A stretch of DNA of 64,000 nt, from contig NZ_JAKXMK010000042.1 in NCBI RefSeq assembly GCF_022524485.1, forward strand, positions 32,435 through 96,434, in the 5' to 3' direction. Below are positions 26,233 through 34,844 of this stretch, one piece after another. A program made the translations under genes and the position numbers. Under the pieces are notes generated by a model. It did not search any database. It had not been told where the DNA came from and was given only the letters and a program-made list of their open reading frames with translations. The first letter of the stretch is position 1. Every line of letters begins with the position of its first letter. The stretch comes from Pseudonocardia alaniniphila (GTDB lineage: Bacteria > Actinomycetota > Actinomycetes > Mycobacteriales > Pseudonocardiaceae).

Positions 26233-27272
26233 GTCGTGCCTCGCAGGGTGAGCTCGGGGTGCCGCAGGCACCGGGTGGCGTGCGTCGGGACGGGTAGCTC
26301 GAGCGGCGGCGGAGCGCCCGTCCGGCAGCGGTCCTGCGCGTAGGCGCAGCGCGGGTGGAAGCGGCAGCCCTCGGGCATGGCGCCGACGCGCGGCGGCTGG
26401 CCCGGGATGCTGGACAGCGCCGCGAACGGGTCGTCCATCCGCGGCATCGCGGCGAGCAGCCCCTCCGCGTACGGGTGCGCGGGGTGCTCGAAGAGGTCGT
26501 CGAGCGGCGCGGACTCCACGATCTGCCCGGCGTACATCACGAGCACCCGGTCGCAGACGTCGGCGACGACGCCCAGGTCGTGGGTGATGAAGATGACCGA
26601 CATTCCGTGTTCGCGCTGCAGCTCCTTCAGCAGTTCGAGGATCTGCGCCTGCACGGTGACGTCGAGCGCGGTGGTCGGCTCGTCGGCGATGATCACGTCA
26701 GGGCTGCACGCCAGCGCGATGGCGATCATGACGCGCTGGCGCATGCCGCCGGAGAACTCGAAGGGGTACTGCCCGAACCGGCGCGCCGGGTTGGGCACCC
26801 CGACGCGTTCGAGCAGCGCGATCGCGCGGGCCTTCGACTCCTTGCGCGACAGCCCCTCGTGCCGGCGCAGGACCTCGGCGATCTGGTCGCCGACGGTGAA
26901 TGCCGGGTTGAGGCTCGTCATCGGCTCCTGGAAGATCATCGCGATGTTCGGGCCTCGGACGTCGTCCATCTCGCGCGAGGTGAGCGCGGTCAGGTCGTGG
27001 TCGAGCACGCGCAGCGTCGTGGCGCGCACCCTGGTCTGCCGCGGCGGCATCAGGCCGGCGACGGCCAGGCACGTCACGCTCTTGCCCGAGCCCGACTCGC
27101 CGACGATGCCGAGCGTCTCCCCGCGGGCCACGCCGAACGTCACGCCGTCGACGACGGTGGCCCAGCCGTGCTCCGTGAGCACCTCGACGACCAGGTCCTC
27201 GACCTCCAGGGTGTTCTCCTGCGCGCGCAGCAGGGTCTGGCCCACGGGTACGTGTTCTGCGGCTCCGGTCAT
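26229..27272 (-). CDS. ABC transporter ATP-binding protein (OppD/DppD type)
   Basis: 347 residues; ATG overlaps the permease stop (ATGA). Walker A GESGSGKSV, signature FSGGMRQRV, Walker B VIIADEPTTALD and C-terminal CRFHPRCAYAQDRC. Partner of the ATPase encoded next. Confidence 0.95.
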   Translation of the reverse strand: MTGAAEHVPVGQTLLRAQENTLEVEDLVVEVLTEHGWATVVDGVTFGVARGETLGIVGESGSGKSVTCLAVAGLMPPRQTRVRATTLRVLDHDLTALTSREMDDVRGPNIAMIFQEPMTSLNPAFTVGDQIAEVLRRHEGLSRKESKARAIALLERVGVPNPARRFGQYPFEFSGGMRQRVMIAIALACSPDVIIADEPTTALDVTVQAQILELLKELQREHGMSVIFITHDLGVVADVCDRVLVMYAGQIVESAPLDDLFEHPAHPYAEGLLAAMPRMDDPFAALSSIPGQPPRVGAMPEGCRFHPRCAYAQDRCRTGAPPPLELPVPTHATRCLRHPELTLRGTT

Positions 27273-28234
27273 GACTCGGTGCGCTCCTCCCGGCCCAGCG
27301 CGTCGCGCAGGCCGTCGCCGAGGGTGACGAAGGTGAAGACGGTCAGCGCGATGAGCACGCCGGGGAAGATCCCCAGCCACGGCGAGCGTCCGAAGTAGAG
27401 GAAGCCTTCGCGGATCATCGAGCCCCAGCTCGCGTCGGGCGGCTGGACGCCGAGGCCGAGGAAGGACAGGCCCGCCTCGGAGAGCATCGCGTAGCCCGCG
27501 GTCACGGCGATCGCGACCGTGAGCGGAGAGAGCGTGTTGGGCAGGATGTGCCTCAGGATGATCATGTGGGTGGGCGTGCCGATGCTGCGGGAGGCCTCGA
27601 CGAACGTCTCCTCCTTGAGGCCGATCACCACGCCGCGTACGAGCCGCAGGAACCGCGGCGCCATCAGGATCCCGACCGCGAACATCGCGTTGCGCAGGCT
27701 GGGGCCGAGCACCGCGACCAGCGCGATCGCCAGGAGCAGCGGGGGGAAGCTCATCGCAGCGTCGTTCAGCCGCATGACGAGACCGTCGAACCGGCCGCCC
27801 AGGTAGCCGGCGAGGAAGCCGAGCGGCACGCCCACCACCATCGCGACGACGAGCGCCAGTCCGATCGCCAGCAGCGACACCCTGGTGCCGACGATGAGCC
27901 TGCTGAGGATGTCGCGCCCGAGCTGATCGGTGCCCAGGAGATGGCCGGGCGAGAACGGGTCGAGCAGCACCGCGCGCAGGTTCTGTGCGTTCGGGTCGGC
28001 CGGGGTGATGTACGGGCCGATGAAGGCCACGAGCAGGAGGAACGCCAGGACGCACAGCGCGATGACGGCGCCGCGGTTCTTGCCGACCCTGCGCCGGAAG
28101 TCGGCCCAGGCGCCGCCTCCGTGCACCGCGGCGGCCGGAGTCCCGGCCGGCATCGCGGACGCGGCCGGTGCCGCGGGGGCGACGGTCACCTCGGGGACGG
28201 AGGGGTCTGCGGGGGATGGCTCGCGCTGGGTCAT
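27269..28234 (-). CDS. ABC transporter permease (OppC/DppC type)
   Basis: 321 residues. Proline/alanine-rich cytoplasmic N-terminus (about 60 residues), then about six membrane segments and the EAA loop EASRSIGTPTHMIILRHILPNT. LLGTDQLGRDILSRLIVG is the family hallmark of OppC proteins. ATG overlaps the upstream permease stop. Confidence 0.95.
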   Translation of the reverse strand: MTQREPSPADPSVPEVTVAPAAPAASAMPAGTPAAAVHGGGAWADFRRRVGKNRGAVIALCVLAFLLLVAFIGPYITPADPNAQNLRAVLLDPFSPGHLLGTDQLGRDILSRLIVGTRVSLLAIGLALVVAMVVGVPLGFLAGYLGGRFDGLVMRLNDAAMSFPPLLLAIALVAVLGPSLRNAMFAVGILMAPRFLRLVRGVVIGLKEETFVEASRSIGTPTHMIILRHILPNTLSPLTVAIAVTAGYAMLSEAGLSFLGLGVQPPDASWGSMIREGFLYFGRSPWLGIFPGVLIALTVFTFVTLGDGLRDALGREERTES

Positions 28235-29175
28235 CGGGGCCGCACCTTCGGGTTCAGATAGCCGTACGTGAGGTCGACGAGGAGGTTGGAGACCATGGCG
28301 ACCAGCACGGCGACCAGCACGATCCCCTGGATCACCGGGATGTCCCTCGTCGTGACCGCGTTGATCGCCACCTGGCCGAGGCCGGGCACCCCGAAGATCT
28401 GCTCGACGAGCACGGCGCCGCCGAGCATCGCGGTGATCTGCAGCCCGAGCACGGTGACGAGGGGGACCCCGGCGTTCTTCATGACGTGTTTGCCGATCAC
28501 CATCCGGGCGCGCAGGCCCTTCGCGCGGGCGGTGCGCACGTAGTCCTGCTGCAGCACGCCGATGATCGAGCCCCGCAGCTGACGGGCGCTCTCGGCTGCG
28601 GCCGCGATCCCGAGGGTCAGTGCGGGCAGCAGGATGTGCGACAGCCACGCGGCGGGGTCCTCGGAGATCGGCACGTACCCGGTGGCCGGCAGCCAGCCGA
28701 GCGTGAGGCTGAAGACCAGCACGAACATCAGGCCGAGCCAGAACGACGGCAGGGCGATGCCCAGCGACGAGCCGACCGTTGCGACGCGGTCGAGCCAGGT
28801 GCCGCGGCGCAGGGCCGAGAGGATCGCGGTCGGCACGGCGATGATGAGCGAGATCAGCAGCGCCGTCGACGCCAACGCGATCGTGACCGGCAGCCCGTCA
28901 CCGATCGACGTCGCGACCGGACGGCTGGTGAACAGCGATGTGCCGAGGTCACCGGACATCGCGCCGGTGACCCAGTCCCAGTACTGCACCACCATCGGGC
29001 GGTCGAGGCCGAGCCGGGTCCGCACGGCGGCGACCTGCGCGACAGTGGCGTCGGGGCCGGCGATCGTCACTGCGGGGTCGCCCGGGATCAGCAGGACGAG
29101 CCCGAAGACGACGAATGTCACGAGGACCAGTACCGGCAGTGTCGTCAGTACGCGCAGGAGGAAGAACTTGAGCAC
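28231..29175 (-). CDS. ABC transporter permease (OppB/DppB type)
   Basis: 314 residues, GTG start with GAGGAGG 8 nt upstream. N-terminal segment FFLLRVLTTLPVLVLVTF, PGDPA motif, EAA loop RTARAKGLRARMVIGKHVMKN. First gene of a six-gene operon with 4-bp overlaps down to the alcohol dehydrogenase. The operon contains no intact solute-binding gene; 19900 is the obvious candidate partner. Confidence 0.95.
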   Translation of the reverse strand: MLKFFLLRVLTTLPVLVLVTFVVFGLVLLIPGDPAVTIAGPDATVAQVAAVRTRLGLDRPMVVQYWDWVTGAMSGDLGTSLFTSRPVATSIGDGLPVTIALASTALLISLIIAVPTAILSALRRGTWLDRVATVGSSLGIALPSFWLGLMFVLVFSLTLGWLPATGYVPISEDPAAWLSHILLPALTLGIAAAAESARQLRGSIIGVLQQDYVRTARAKGLRARMVIGKHVMKNAGVPLVTVLGLQITAMLGGAVLVEQIFGVPGLGQVAINAVTTRDIPVIQGIVLVAVLVAMVSNLLVDLTYGYLNPKVRPR

Positions 29176-29517
29176 GGGCGTACCTCCTCGATGAAGTCGT
29201 CGTGCGTTCTTTCGGTGGGAACACTGCGCATCCGGCAGCAGGCCGGTAACGGTTCTCCAGATCGCTCACCGGACGTTCCGGTGGTACGGACGCTGTGGTG
29301 ACGGACACAGACGCTAAAGGCTCGGAAGCCGGGAAAGCAACGATCTCACGCAGGCTCTTCAGATAACGATCTGATAACGAACAGCTTTTACGGGCATGTG
29401 TGAGGCTGCCCATCGCGCATCGCGGAAAAGTGTGCCGATCTCCATTGTCCGGATTTCGGGGCGAGGCTCATCATGGCCCCGGGTCGGAGCCGGCGCGAGG
29501 CCGAGGATGGTGTGTCA
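29176..29517. other. Divergent intergenic region with tandem repeat
   Basis: 342 bp between the ABC operon and the deleted LLM gene. It contains an AT-richer patch (29340-29390) with the octamer GATAACGA twice, at 29362-29369 and 29373-29380, spaced 11 bp (one helical turn), a reasonable regulator site. No gene seen. Confidence 0.4.
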
Positions 29518-30243
29518 GTGAAGTTCCATTGGTTCGCGGAGGTCACCTACGACGGCCTTCCCGGTGCCTTCCCGGCACCTGGCGCCGGAACGTGGGTGGA
29601 CGCTCCCGTCGACCTCGCCGACCCCCGGGAGATTGCGGGCTTCGTCTTCGGCGCCCCGATGGACTCGGCCTTCGCGTACCCCCGGCCCCCTGTGGAGCTG
29701 CGTGAGCGCTTCCACGAGGCGCGCGAGTTGGTGCTGCGGGCATGGCGGGAGCGCGAGCCGTTCGCGCCCAACGGGAAGTTCACGCAGCTGCGCTACGTCA
29801 ACCTGTGGCCGCGTCCGGTGCAGGAGCGACCCGCGGTGTGGGTGCCGGGATCGAACAGCGTCGAAACCTGGGAGCTGGTGACCCGGGAAAACTACTGTTA
29901 CGGTCACCTCTCATTCTCCGGGCTGCGCGCCGCAAAACCACCTGTCGACTGTTATTGGGATTATGTGGCGGCGCACGACGGCGACCTGAATCCGCACCGC
30001 ATGGCGTTCACGCAACTGATCTGCGTGGCCGATTCCGACGCGGAGGCCGAGCTGATCGCCTCTCTGGACATGGGCGACCTGGGTGAGGAGACGGCGGCCG
30101 AGAACACCCACCTGTTCGGCACCAAGGTGATCCCGCAACTGCGTGATCTGTGGGCCGACGAGCCGGACCACTGGACGCCCGAGGTGAGCAGGCAGCGCGT
30201 CGGTGCGAGAGCGAGCGCGTCGACGCTCGTGGGAGGGAGCTGA
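29518..30243 (+). pseudogene. Internally deleted LLM monooxygenase gene
   Basis: 241 residues from a GTG start (GAGG upstream) versus 415 in the paralogs at 14572 and 17709. N-terminus VKFHWFAEVTYDGLPGAF aligns, then VDLAD jumps straight to IAGFVFGAPMDSAF, losing about 80-85 residues including the NEHH substrate/flavin region; later ICVADSDAEAE jumps to LIASLDMGDL, losing about 90 more. Both deletions keep frame and the C-terminus (DLWADEPDHWTPEVSRQRVGA) is intact. The barrel cannot fold normally, so the product is probably not a monooxygenase. Alternatively a retained regulatory or dimerising fragment, since the frame is open and the operon continues. Confidence 0.75.
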
Positions 30244-30248
30244 GCATC

Positions 30249-31052
30249 ATGCCGAGCACCACCGTCAACGGCGTGTCCCTGTACTACGAGGTCGAGGGCG
30301 ACGGGCCGCCGTTGCTGCTCATCGCCGGCCTCGGATCGAGCTCCCTCGCGTGGGCCGCTGCCGTCCCGCGGCTCCGCGAGGGTTACACCGTGATCACGGT
30401 GGACAACCGGGGCACCGGCCGCAGCGAGGTACCGCCCGGTCCGTATGCCGTCGACGACCTGGCCGACGACACCGCCGCGCTCGTAGACCACCTCGGTCTC
30501 GGGCCGGTCGCGGCCGTCGGCTGGTCGCTCGGCGGCTCCGTGCTCCAGTCGATGGTGATCCGGCACGCGCGGGTGCTCTCCAAGGCCGTGCTGCTCAACG
30601 CGTTCCCGTCCTACACCGCGATCCAGGACGGCTGGCTCGACGCCGGACTCGCGCTGCGGCGGGCAGGCGTCGACCCCGTGGCGATCGGGATGCACTCGAT
30701 GCCGTGGGCGTTCACGCCGCGGCTGCTGTCCGACCACACCGTGGCCGCCGCCCAGGCCGAGCTCGCGCGCAAGGACCCCTATCCGACGACGCTCGCGGGC
30801 TTCGAGGCCCAGGCCGCCGGGCTGCGCCGCTACGACTCCCGGCCGGACCTGCCCTCGGCGCACACCCCGACGCTCGTGCTGGCGGGCGCGGAGGACGTGC
30901 TGACGCCGGTGTCACAGTCGGTGGAGATCGCCAAGCTGATGCCGAACGCCACGCTGCAGGTGCTGCCCCGCGGCGGCCACGGGATGCTGCTCGAGTATCT
31001 CGACGACACGCTCGCCGCGATCACGGCGTATCTCGGCAACGGTGCTCCATGA
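30249..31052 (+). CDS. Alpha/beta hydrolase
   Basis: 267 residues. LLIAGLGSSS oxyanion region, nucleophile S in AVGWSLGGSV, D in LAGAEDVLTP, H in PRGGHGMLLEY; complete triad. Starts 5 bp after the deleted LLM gene with GGGAGG upstream and overlaps the FMN reductase gene by 4 bp. Resembles 3-oxoadipate enol-lactonase-like hydrolases; likely an esterase/lactonase. Confidence 0.92.
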   Translation: MPSTTVNGVSLYYEVEGDGPPLLLIAGLGSSSLAWAAAVPRLREGYTVITVDNRGTGRSEVPPGPYAVDDLADDTAALVDHLGLGPVAAVGWSLGGSVLQSMVIRHARVLSKAVLLNAFPSYTAIQDGWLDAGLALRRAGVDPVAIGMHSMPWAFTPRLLSDHTVAAAQAELARKDPYPTTLAGFEAQAAGLRRYDSRPDLPSAHTPTLVLAGAEDVLTPVSQSVEIAKLMPNATLQVLPRGGHGMLLEYLDDTLAAITAYLGNGAP

Positions 31053-31660
31053 CCCGACCCCTGCACGTCGTCGGGCTCGGCGGCACGGTGCGCACCGGAT
31101 CGTCGAGCGAGCAGGCGCTGCGGATCGCCGTGGCGCGGGCCGCGGCGCAGGGCGCGAGCACCCGGGTCTTCGGCGGGAGCGAGCTGGCCGCGCTGCCGAT
31201 GTACGCCCCCGAGGCGGGCGACGGGGGGCCGGTCGCCCGTGACCTCGTGGCCCACCTGCGCCGGGCCGATGGCGTCATCGTCGCCTCGCCGGGCTACCAC
31301 GGCTCGATATCGGGGCTGGTGAAGAACGCCCTCGACTACACCGAGGAGATGCGGGACGACGCCCTGCCCTACCTGGCCGACCGCTCGGTGGGCCTCGTCG
31401 TCACGGCGTACGGCTGGCAGGCGTCAGTGACGACGCTGAGCGCGCTGCGGGCCATCGTGCACGCGCTGCGGGGCTGGGTCACTCCCTACGGTGCGGCGGT
31501 CAACTCCCTGCAGACCAGGTTCGCCGACGGCGTGTGCGCCGAGCCTCGGGTGGTGGAGCAACTGCAGACCGTCGCCGACGAGGTGGTGCGGTTCGCCGAG
31601 CTCGTCTCCGCCCGCCGTCACGGCGTGCTCTCCGGGCCACAGCCTGCGGAGGGTGCGTGA
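31049..31660 (+). CDS. NAD(P)H-dependent FMN reductase
   Basis: 203 residues, flavodoxin-like fold: GLGGTVRTGSSSEQAL phosphate loop, SPGYHGSISGLVKNALDY flavin-contact motif. Such reductases feed FMNH2 to LLM monooxygenases; here the in-operon LLM is deleted but intact LLMs lie at 14572 and 17709. Overlaps both neighbours (ATGA, GTGA). Confidence 0.93.
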   Translation: MTRPLHVVGLGGTVRTGSSSEQALRIAVARAAAQGASTRVFGGSELAALPMYAPEAGDGGPVARDLVAHLRRADGVIVASPGYHGSISGLVKNALDYTEEMRDDALPYLADRSVGLVVTAYGWQASVTTLSALRAIVHALRGWVTPYGAAVNSLQTRFADGVCAEPRVVEQLQTVADEVVRFAELVSARRHGVLSGPQPAEGA

Positions 31661-32775
31661 AACCCCCGACCGGCGTCGAGGCCGCGACCCGGAGCCTCGC
31701 CGCCGGGCGCCCGGTGCTGCTGATCGACGACGTGGCGGGTCCCCCGGCCGGCGGGTCGGGGGCACTCGTCGTCGCGGCGGAGCACACCGACAACGCGCTC
31801 ATGTCGCTGCTCGTGCGGGAGAGCACGGGCATCGTCTGCGTGGCGATGACCGGAGCGCGCCTGGACGAGCTCCGGATCCCGCCGATCCCGACGGCTGGGG
31901 GCTCGCGGGACGACGGGGCGGCGTTCGCCGTGTCGGTCGATCTCCGCTGCGGGGTCAGCACGGGGATCTCCGCGCGCGACCGAGCCGCGACGGTGCGCGC
32001 GCTCGCCGACCCGGCGACGGCGGCCGGTGACCTCGCGCGGCCGGGCCACGTCCTACCGCTGCGGGCACGCGACGGCGGTGTCCTCGAGCGGCCGCGCCCG
32101 GCCGAGGCCGCGCTCGACCTGTGCCTGGCGGCCGGGCTCGCCCCCGCCGCGGCGCTCGCGACCGCCGTCGACGCGGACGGTGGTGTCGCCGGATCCGGGA
32201 ACCTCGGCGCGCTCGCCGAGCAGCACGGGCTGACCGTCGTGCGCGTGTCCGACGTCGTCGCCTGGCGTGCGGTCCGGCAGCCCGTCCACCGCGGGCCGTC
32301 GACGACGCTCCCGACCGTGCACGGGCTGTTCACGGCGGTCGGCTACGGCGATGCCGACGGCGGTGAGCACCTGGCACTCCTCCGTGGCGAGCCGGCCGGC
32401 CCCGGCCCGGTGCTCGTGCGGGTGCACCGCGAGTGCCTCACCGGGGACGTGCTGGGTTCGCTGCGGTGTGGCTGCGCATCCGATCTCGCAGCAGCGCTCG
32501 CGGCGATCGACCGCGCGGAGCGGGGCGTGCTCGTCTACCTGCGCAGGCGAGAGCTGTCCGGGGTCGGGCGCGTGCAGGCGGTGCGCGGATGCGGGACGGG
32601 CGACCGGCATGCGGCCGCTCTCGCGGCGAAGATCCTTCTCGACATCGGGGTGCAGAGCGCGCTCGTGCTCGCCGACGACCCCGCGGAGTCGGCGGACCTC
32701 GTTGCATACGGGGTGATCGTCGCCGCTCACCGGCCGGTGCGGTCCCCGCTCACGACCCCGGCCGAGGTCGGGTGA
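31657..32775 (+). CDS. Divergent RibBA-like protein (DHBP synthase plus GTP cyclohydrolase II domains)
   Basis: 372 residues, GTG start overlapping the FMN reductase stop. N-terminal half (about 1-200) follows 3,4-dihydroxy-2-butanone-4-phosphate synthase: VSVDLRCGVSTGISARDRAATVRAL and RPGHVLPLRARDGGVL are kept, but the acidic metal-binding loop (normally EDREN-GD) reads DDVAGPPAGGSGA and the HTEA segment reads RPAEA. C-terminal half keeps the zinc motif ECLTGDVLGSLRCGC of GTP cyclohydrolase II, but the catalytic EGRGIGL segment is replaced by RELSGVGR. So riboflavin-pathway ancestry is clear, normal activity is doubtful. It sits with flavin enzymes; it may make or bind a flavin precursor or a modified product. 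Confidence 0.85.
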   Translation: MKPPTGVEAATRSLAAGRPVLLIDDVAGPPAGGSGALVVAAEHTDNALMSLLVRESTGIVCVAMTGARLDELRIPPIPTAGGSRDDGAAFAVSVDLRCGVSTGISARDRAATVRALADPATAAGDLARPGHVLPLRARDGGVLERPRPAEAALDLCLAAGLAPAAALATAVDADGGVAGSGNLGALAEQHGLTVVRVSDVVAWRAVRQPVHRGPSTTLPTVHGLFTAVGYGDADGGEHLALLRGEPAGPGPVLVRVHRECLTGDVLGSLRCGCASDLAAALAAIDRAERGVLVYLRRRELSGVGRVQAVRGCGTGDRHAAALAAKILLDIGVQSALVLADDPAESADLVAYGVIVAAHRPVRSPLTTPAEVG

Positions 32776-32862
32776 GGAGCACTCGGCGCCGGGACTCTCC
32801 CGGCGTGGTCCACTCGTCTCCTCACTGCTGCTGCTCTGCTCGACTGGAGGTCATGCTTGACT

Positions 32863-33050
32863 ACTCCCCGACTTGAAGGACGGGGATTCTCGACCTCGCG
32901 ATCGAGAGTTCCTGATTCAGCAACCGTTGCCCGCCCGCGCTTGCGCGCGAGCAGGTCTGACACCGTCTCCACAGGCGAGCACGGCCAGCCCGGCCGCTCT
33001 GATGTTGATGGCGGCATTCACGTCCCGGTCGTGAACGCTGCCGCAACGAC
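32863..33050 (-). ncRNA. Possible omega (reRNA) guide RNA region of TnpB element
   Basis: In IS605-type elements the guide RNA overlaps the tnpB 3' end and runs to the right end. Here that corresponds to the last part of tnpB plus 54 bp of downstream sequence ending with the CCCCG/CGGGG hairpin. Assigned by position only. Confidence 0.3.
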
Positions 33051-34104
33051 ACGACCACTGCCGCACGTTCAGCGCCAACTTGTCCCGCAGCACCCCGCAC
33101 GCGGAGCACACCTTGGACGAGGGGTACCAGCGGTCGACCACGACGAGGTCCCGCCCGTACCACTCAGCCTTGTGCTCCAACATGGCTCGCAGCTCCGACC
33201 ACGATGCGTCGGAGATCGCCCTGGCGAGCGAGTGGTTACCCACCATGTTCCGCACGCTGAGGTCTCCGATCACGATCGTTTGGTTCTCACGAACGAGACG
33301 AGTCGACAGCTTGTGCAGGTGATCCCGGCGGCGGTCGGTGATCCGCGCATGGACGCGGGCGACCTTCCTGCGGGCTTTCTCTCGGTTGTTCGAGCCCTTC
33401 TGCTTCTTCGCCAGCGCCCGCTGGGCTGTGGCGAGACGCGTCCGGTCGCGGCGCTCATGACGCGGGTTCACGACCTTCTCCCCGGTCGACAGCGTGACCA
33501 GCGAGGTGATCCCCGCGTCGATCCCCACCGTCGCGTCCGTGGTCGGGGCGTCGTGCACGGTGGCCTCGACCAGAATCGAGATGTGCCATCGCCCGAGCGG
33601 GTCACTGGACACGGTGACGGTGCTCGGCTCGGCACCCCCTGGCAGGGGACGCGACCATCGGATGTCCAACGGCTCGGACATCTTCGCGAGCGTGATCTGC
33701 CCGTCCCGGTACCGGAACCCGGAACGGGTGTACTCGGCCGACTGGCGTCCCCGCTTGCGGGACTTGAACCGCGGGTACCGGGCCCGCTTGTCCCAGAAGC
33801 TGGCGAACGCACCCTGCAGGTGCCGCAGGCCTTGTTGCAGCGGGACCGAGGACACCTCGGACAGGAACGCCAGATCCGGGTCGCGCTTCCACTCGGTGCG
33901 CATCGCCGAGGACTGCACGTAGGACACTCGCCGCTGCTCGCCGTACCAGGCGGCGGTGCGAGCCGCCAACGCCCGGTTGTAGACGAAGCGGACACAGCCG
34001 AACGTCCGGTTCAACTCCACAGCTTGCTGGTCGGAGGGGTAGAAGCGGTACTTGAACGCCCGCTTCACCACCCGACCGGACACGCTCACACGATAACGCG
34101 TCAC
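32917..34104 (-). CDS. tnpB: TnpB (RNA-guided nuclease family, IS605 OrfB)
   Basis: 395 residues. N-terminal KRAFKYRFYPSDQQAVELNRTFGCVRFVYN; RuvC-I D in TVGIDAGITSLVTL; zinc ribbon CSACGVLRDK with CRC; RuvC-III D in VHDRDVNAAINI. The RuvC-II position, normally VIEDL, reads IVIGDLSVRNM, so the catalytic Glu is Gly. The next helix (SWSELRAMLEHKAEWYG) holds several Glu that might substitute, as in TnpB groups with rearranged sites; otherwise the protein is nuclease-dead. ORF is otherwise full length. Confidence 0.93.
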   Translation of the reverse strand: MTRYRVSVSGRVVKRAFKYRFYPSDQQAVELNRTFGCVRFVYNRALAARTAAWYGEQRRVSYVQSSAMRTEWKRDPDLAFLSEVSSVPLQQGLRHLQGAFASFWDKRARYPRFKSRKRGRQSAEYTRSGFRYRDGQITLAKMSEPLDIRWSRPLPGGAEPSTVTVSSDPLGRWHISILVEATVHDAPTTDATVGIDAGITSLVTLSTGEKVVNPRHERRDRTRLATAQRALAKKQKGSNNREKARRKVARVHARITDRRRDHLHKLSTRLVRENQTIVIGDLSVRNMVGNHSLARAISDASWSELRAMLEHKAEWYGRDLVVVDRWYPSSKVCSACGVLRDKLALNVRQWSCRCGSVHDRDVNAAINIRAAGLAVLACGDGVRPARAQARAGNGC

Positions 34105-34187
34105 CGTGTCAGCTCTCCTTCACCCCTACGACCTGGGCGGCTCCTCCCCGGCGCGAACGCCGGGGCATCCGCCGGTTTGGAAACCCA

Positions 34188-34844
34188 ATGACGCCGGAGT
34201 CCCTTCCGCTCATGGAGGCGCTGCACTCGACGCCGTCACGCCGGTATCTCGCCCCGGACCCGATCCCGGACGACGTCCTGTGGTCGGTGCTCGACGCCGC
34301 CATCCGCGGCCCGTCGGGTGGCAACCAGCAGGGCTGGGGATGGGTCGTCGTGACGGACCCGGAGGTGAAGAACCGGGTCGCGGCCTGGTACCGGGAGAAC
34401 TGGGACGCCGCGTACGGCAGCAGGCGCGAGGACATCCTCAACGCTCCGCCCGGATCGCGGGGGCTCTCCCAGCGCGGGTTCCTCGGCGCCGAGCACCTCG
34501 CCCACCACATCGCGGAGGCCCCGGTCTGGGTGTTCCCGGTGCTGCGCGGGGTGGCGGACGCCACGAACCCGCGCATCGGGTCGTCGATCTACGGGGCGGT
34601 GCAGCAGCTGTGCCTCGCCGCCCGGGCCCACGGCCTCGGCACGTCGCTGACCACGCTCTACGGCGGCCACGAGGAGGAGCTGCGGGAGATGCTCGGCCTG
34701 CCCGAGGACGCCCTGACGATGGCGCTGGTGCCGATGGGGTACCCGACACAGGGACGCTGGGCGGAGCCGAAGCGGCTCCCCGTCGAGGACGTGGTGCACT
34801 GGGACCGCTGGGGCGCCAAGCGCCCGCGCGAGGAGGCCGGGTGA
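34188..34844 (+). CDS. Nitroreductase family protein
   Basis: 218 residues, FMN-binding nitroreductase fold: STPSRRYLAPDPIPDDVLW, AAIRGPSGGNQQGWGWVVV, and GLGTSLTTLYGG. Could reduce nitro or enone groups or act as flavin-linked oxidoreductase. No good ribosome site precedes the ATG; the TnpB element ends about 20 bp upstream, so the original leader has probably been replaced. Its stop shares a base with the next ATG (TGATG). Confidence 0.9.
   Translation: MTPESLPLMEALHSTPSRRYLAPDPIPDDVLWSVLDAAIRGPSGGNQQGWGWVVVTDPEVKNRVAAWYRENWDAAYGSRREDILNAPPGSRGLSQRGFLGAEHLAHHIAEAPVWVFPVLRGVADATNPRIGSSIYGAVQQLCLAARAHGLGTSLTTLYGGHEEELREMLGLPEDALTMALVPMGYPTQGRWAEPKRLPVEDVVHWDRWGAKRPREEAG

Larger units (their letters stand above)
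32863..34165 (-). mobile_element. IS200/IS605-superfamily element, TnpB only (IS1341 type)
   Basis: A single tnpB gene flanked by end hairpins: 32866-32885 (CCCCG/CGGGG arms around ACTTGAAGGA, the usual right-end stem of this group) and 34146-34165 (perfect 8-bp stem CCCCGGCG, CGAA loop). No TnpA gene, so it is non-autonomous. It separates the RibBA-like gene from the nitroreductase gene, which otherwise read in the same direction. Exact ends are uncertain by about 20 bp. Confidence 0.8.
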
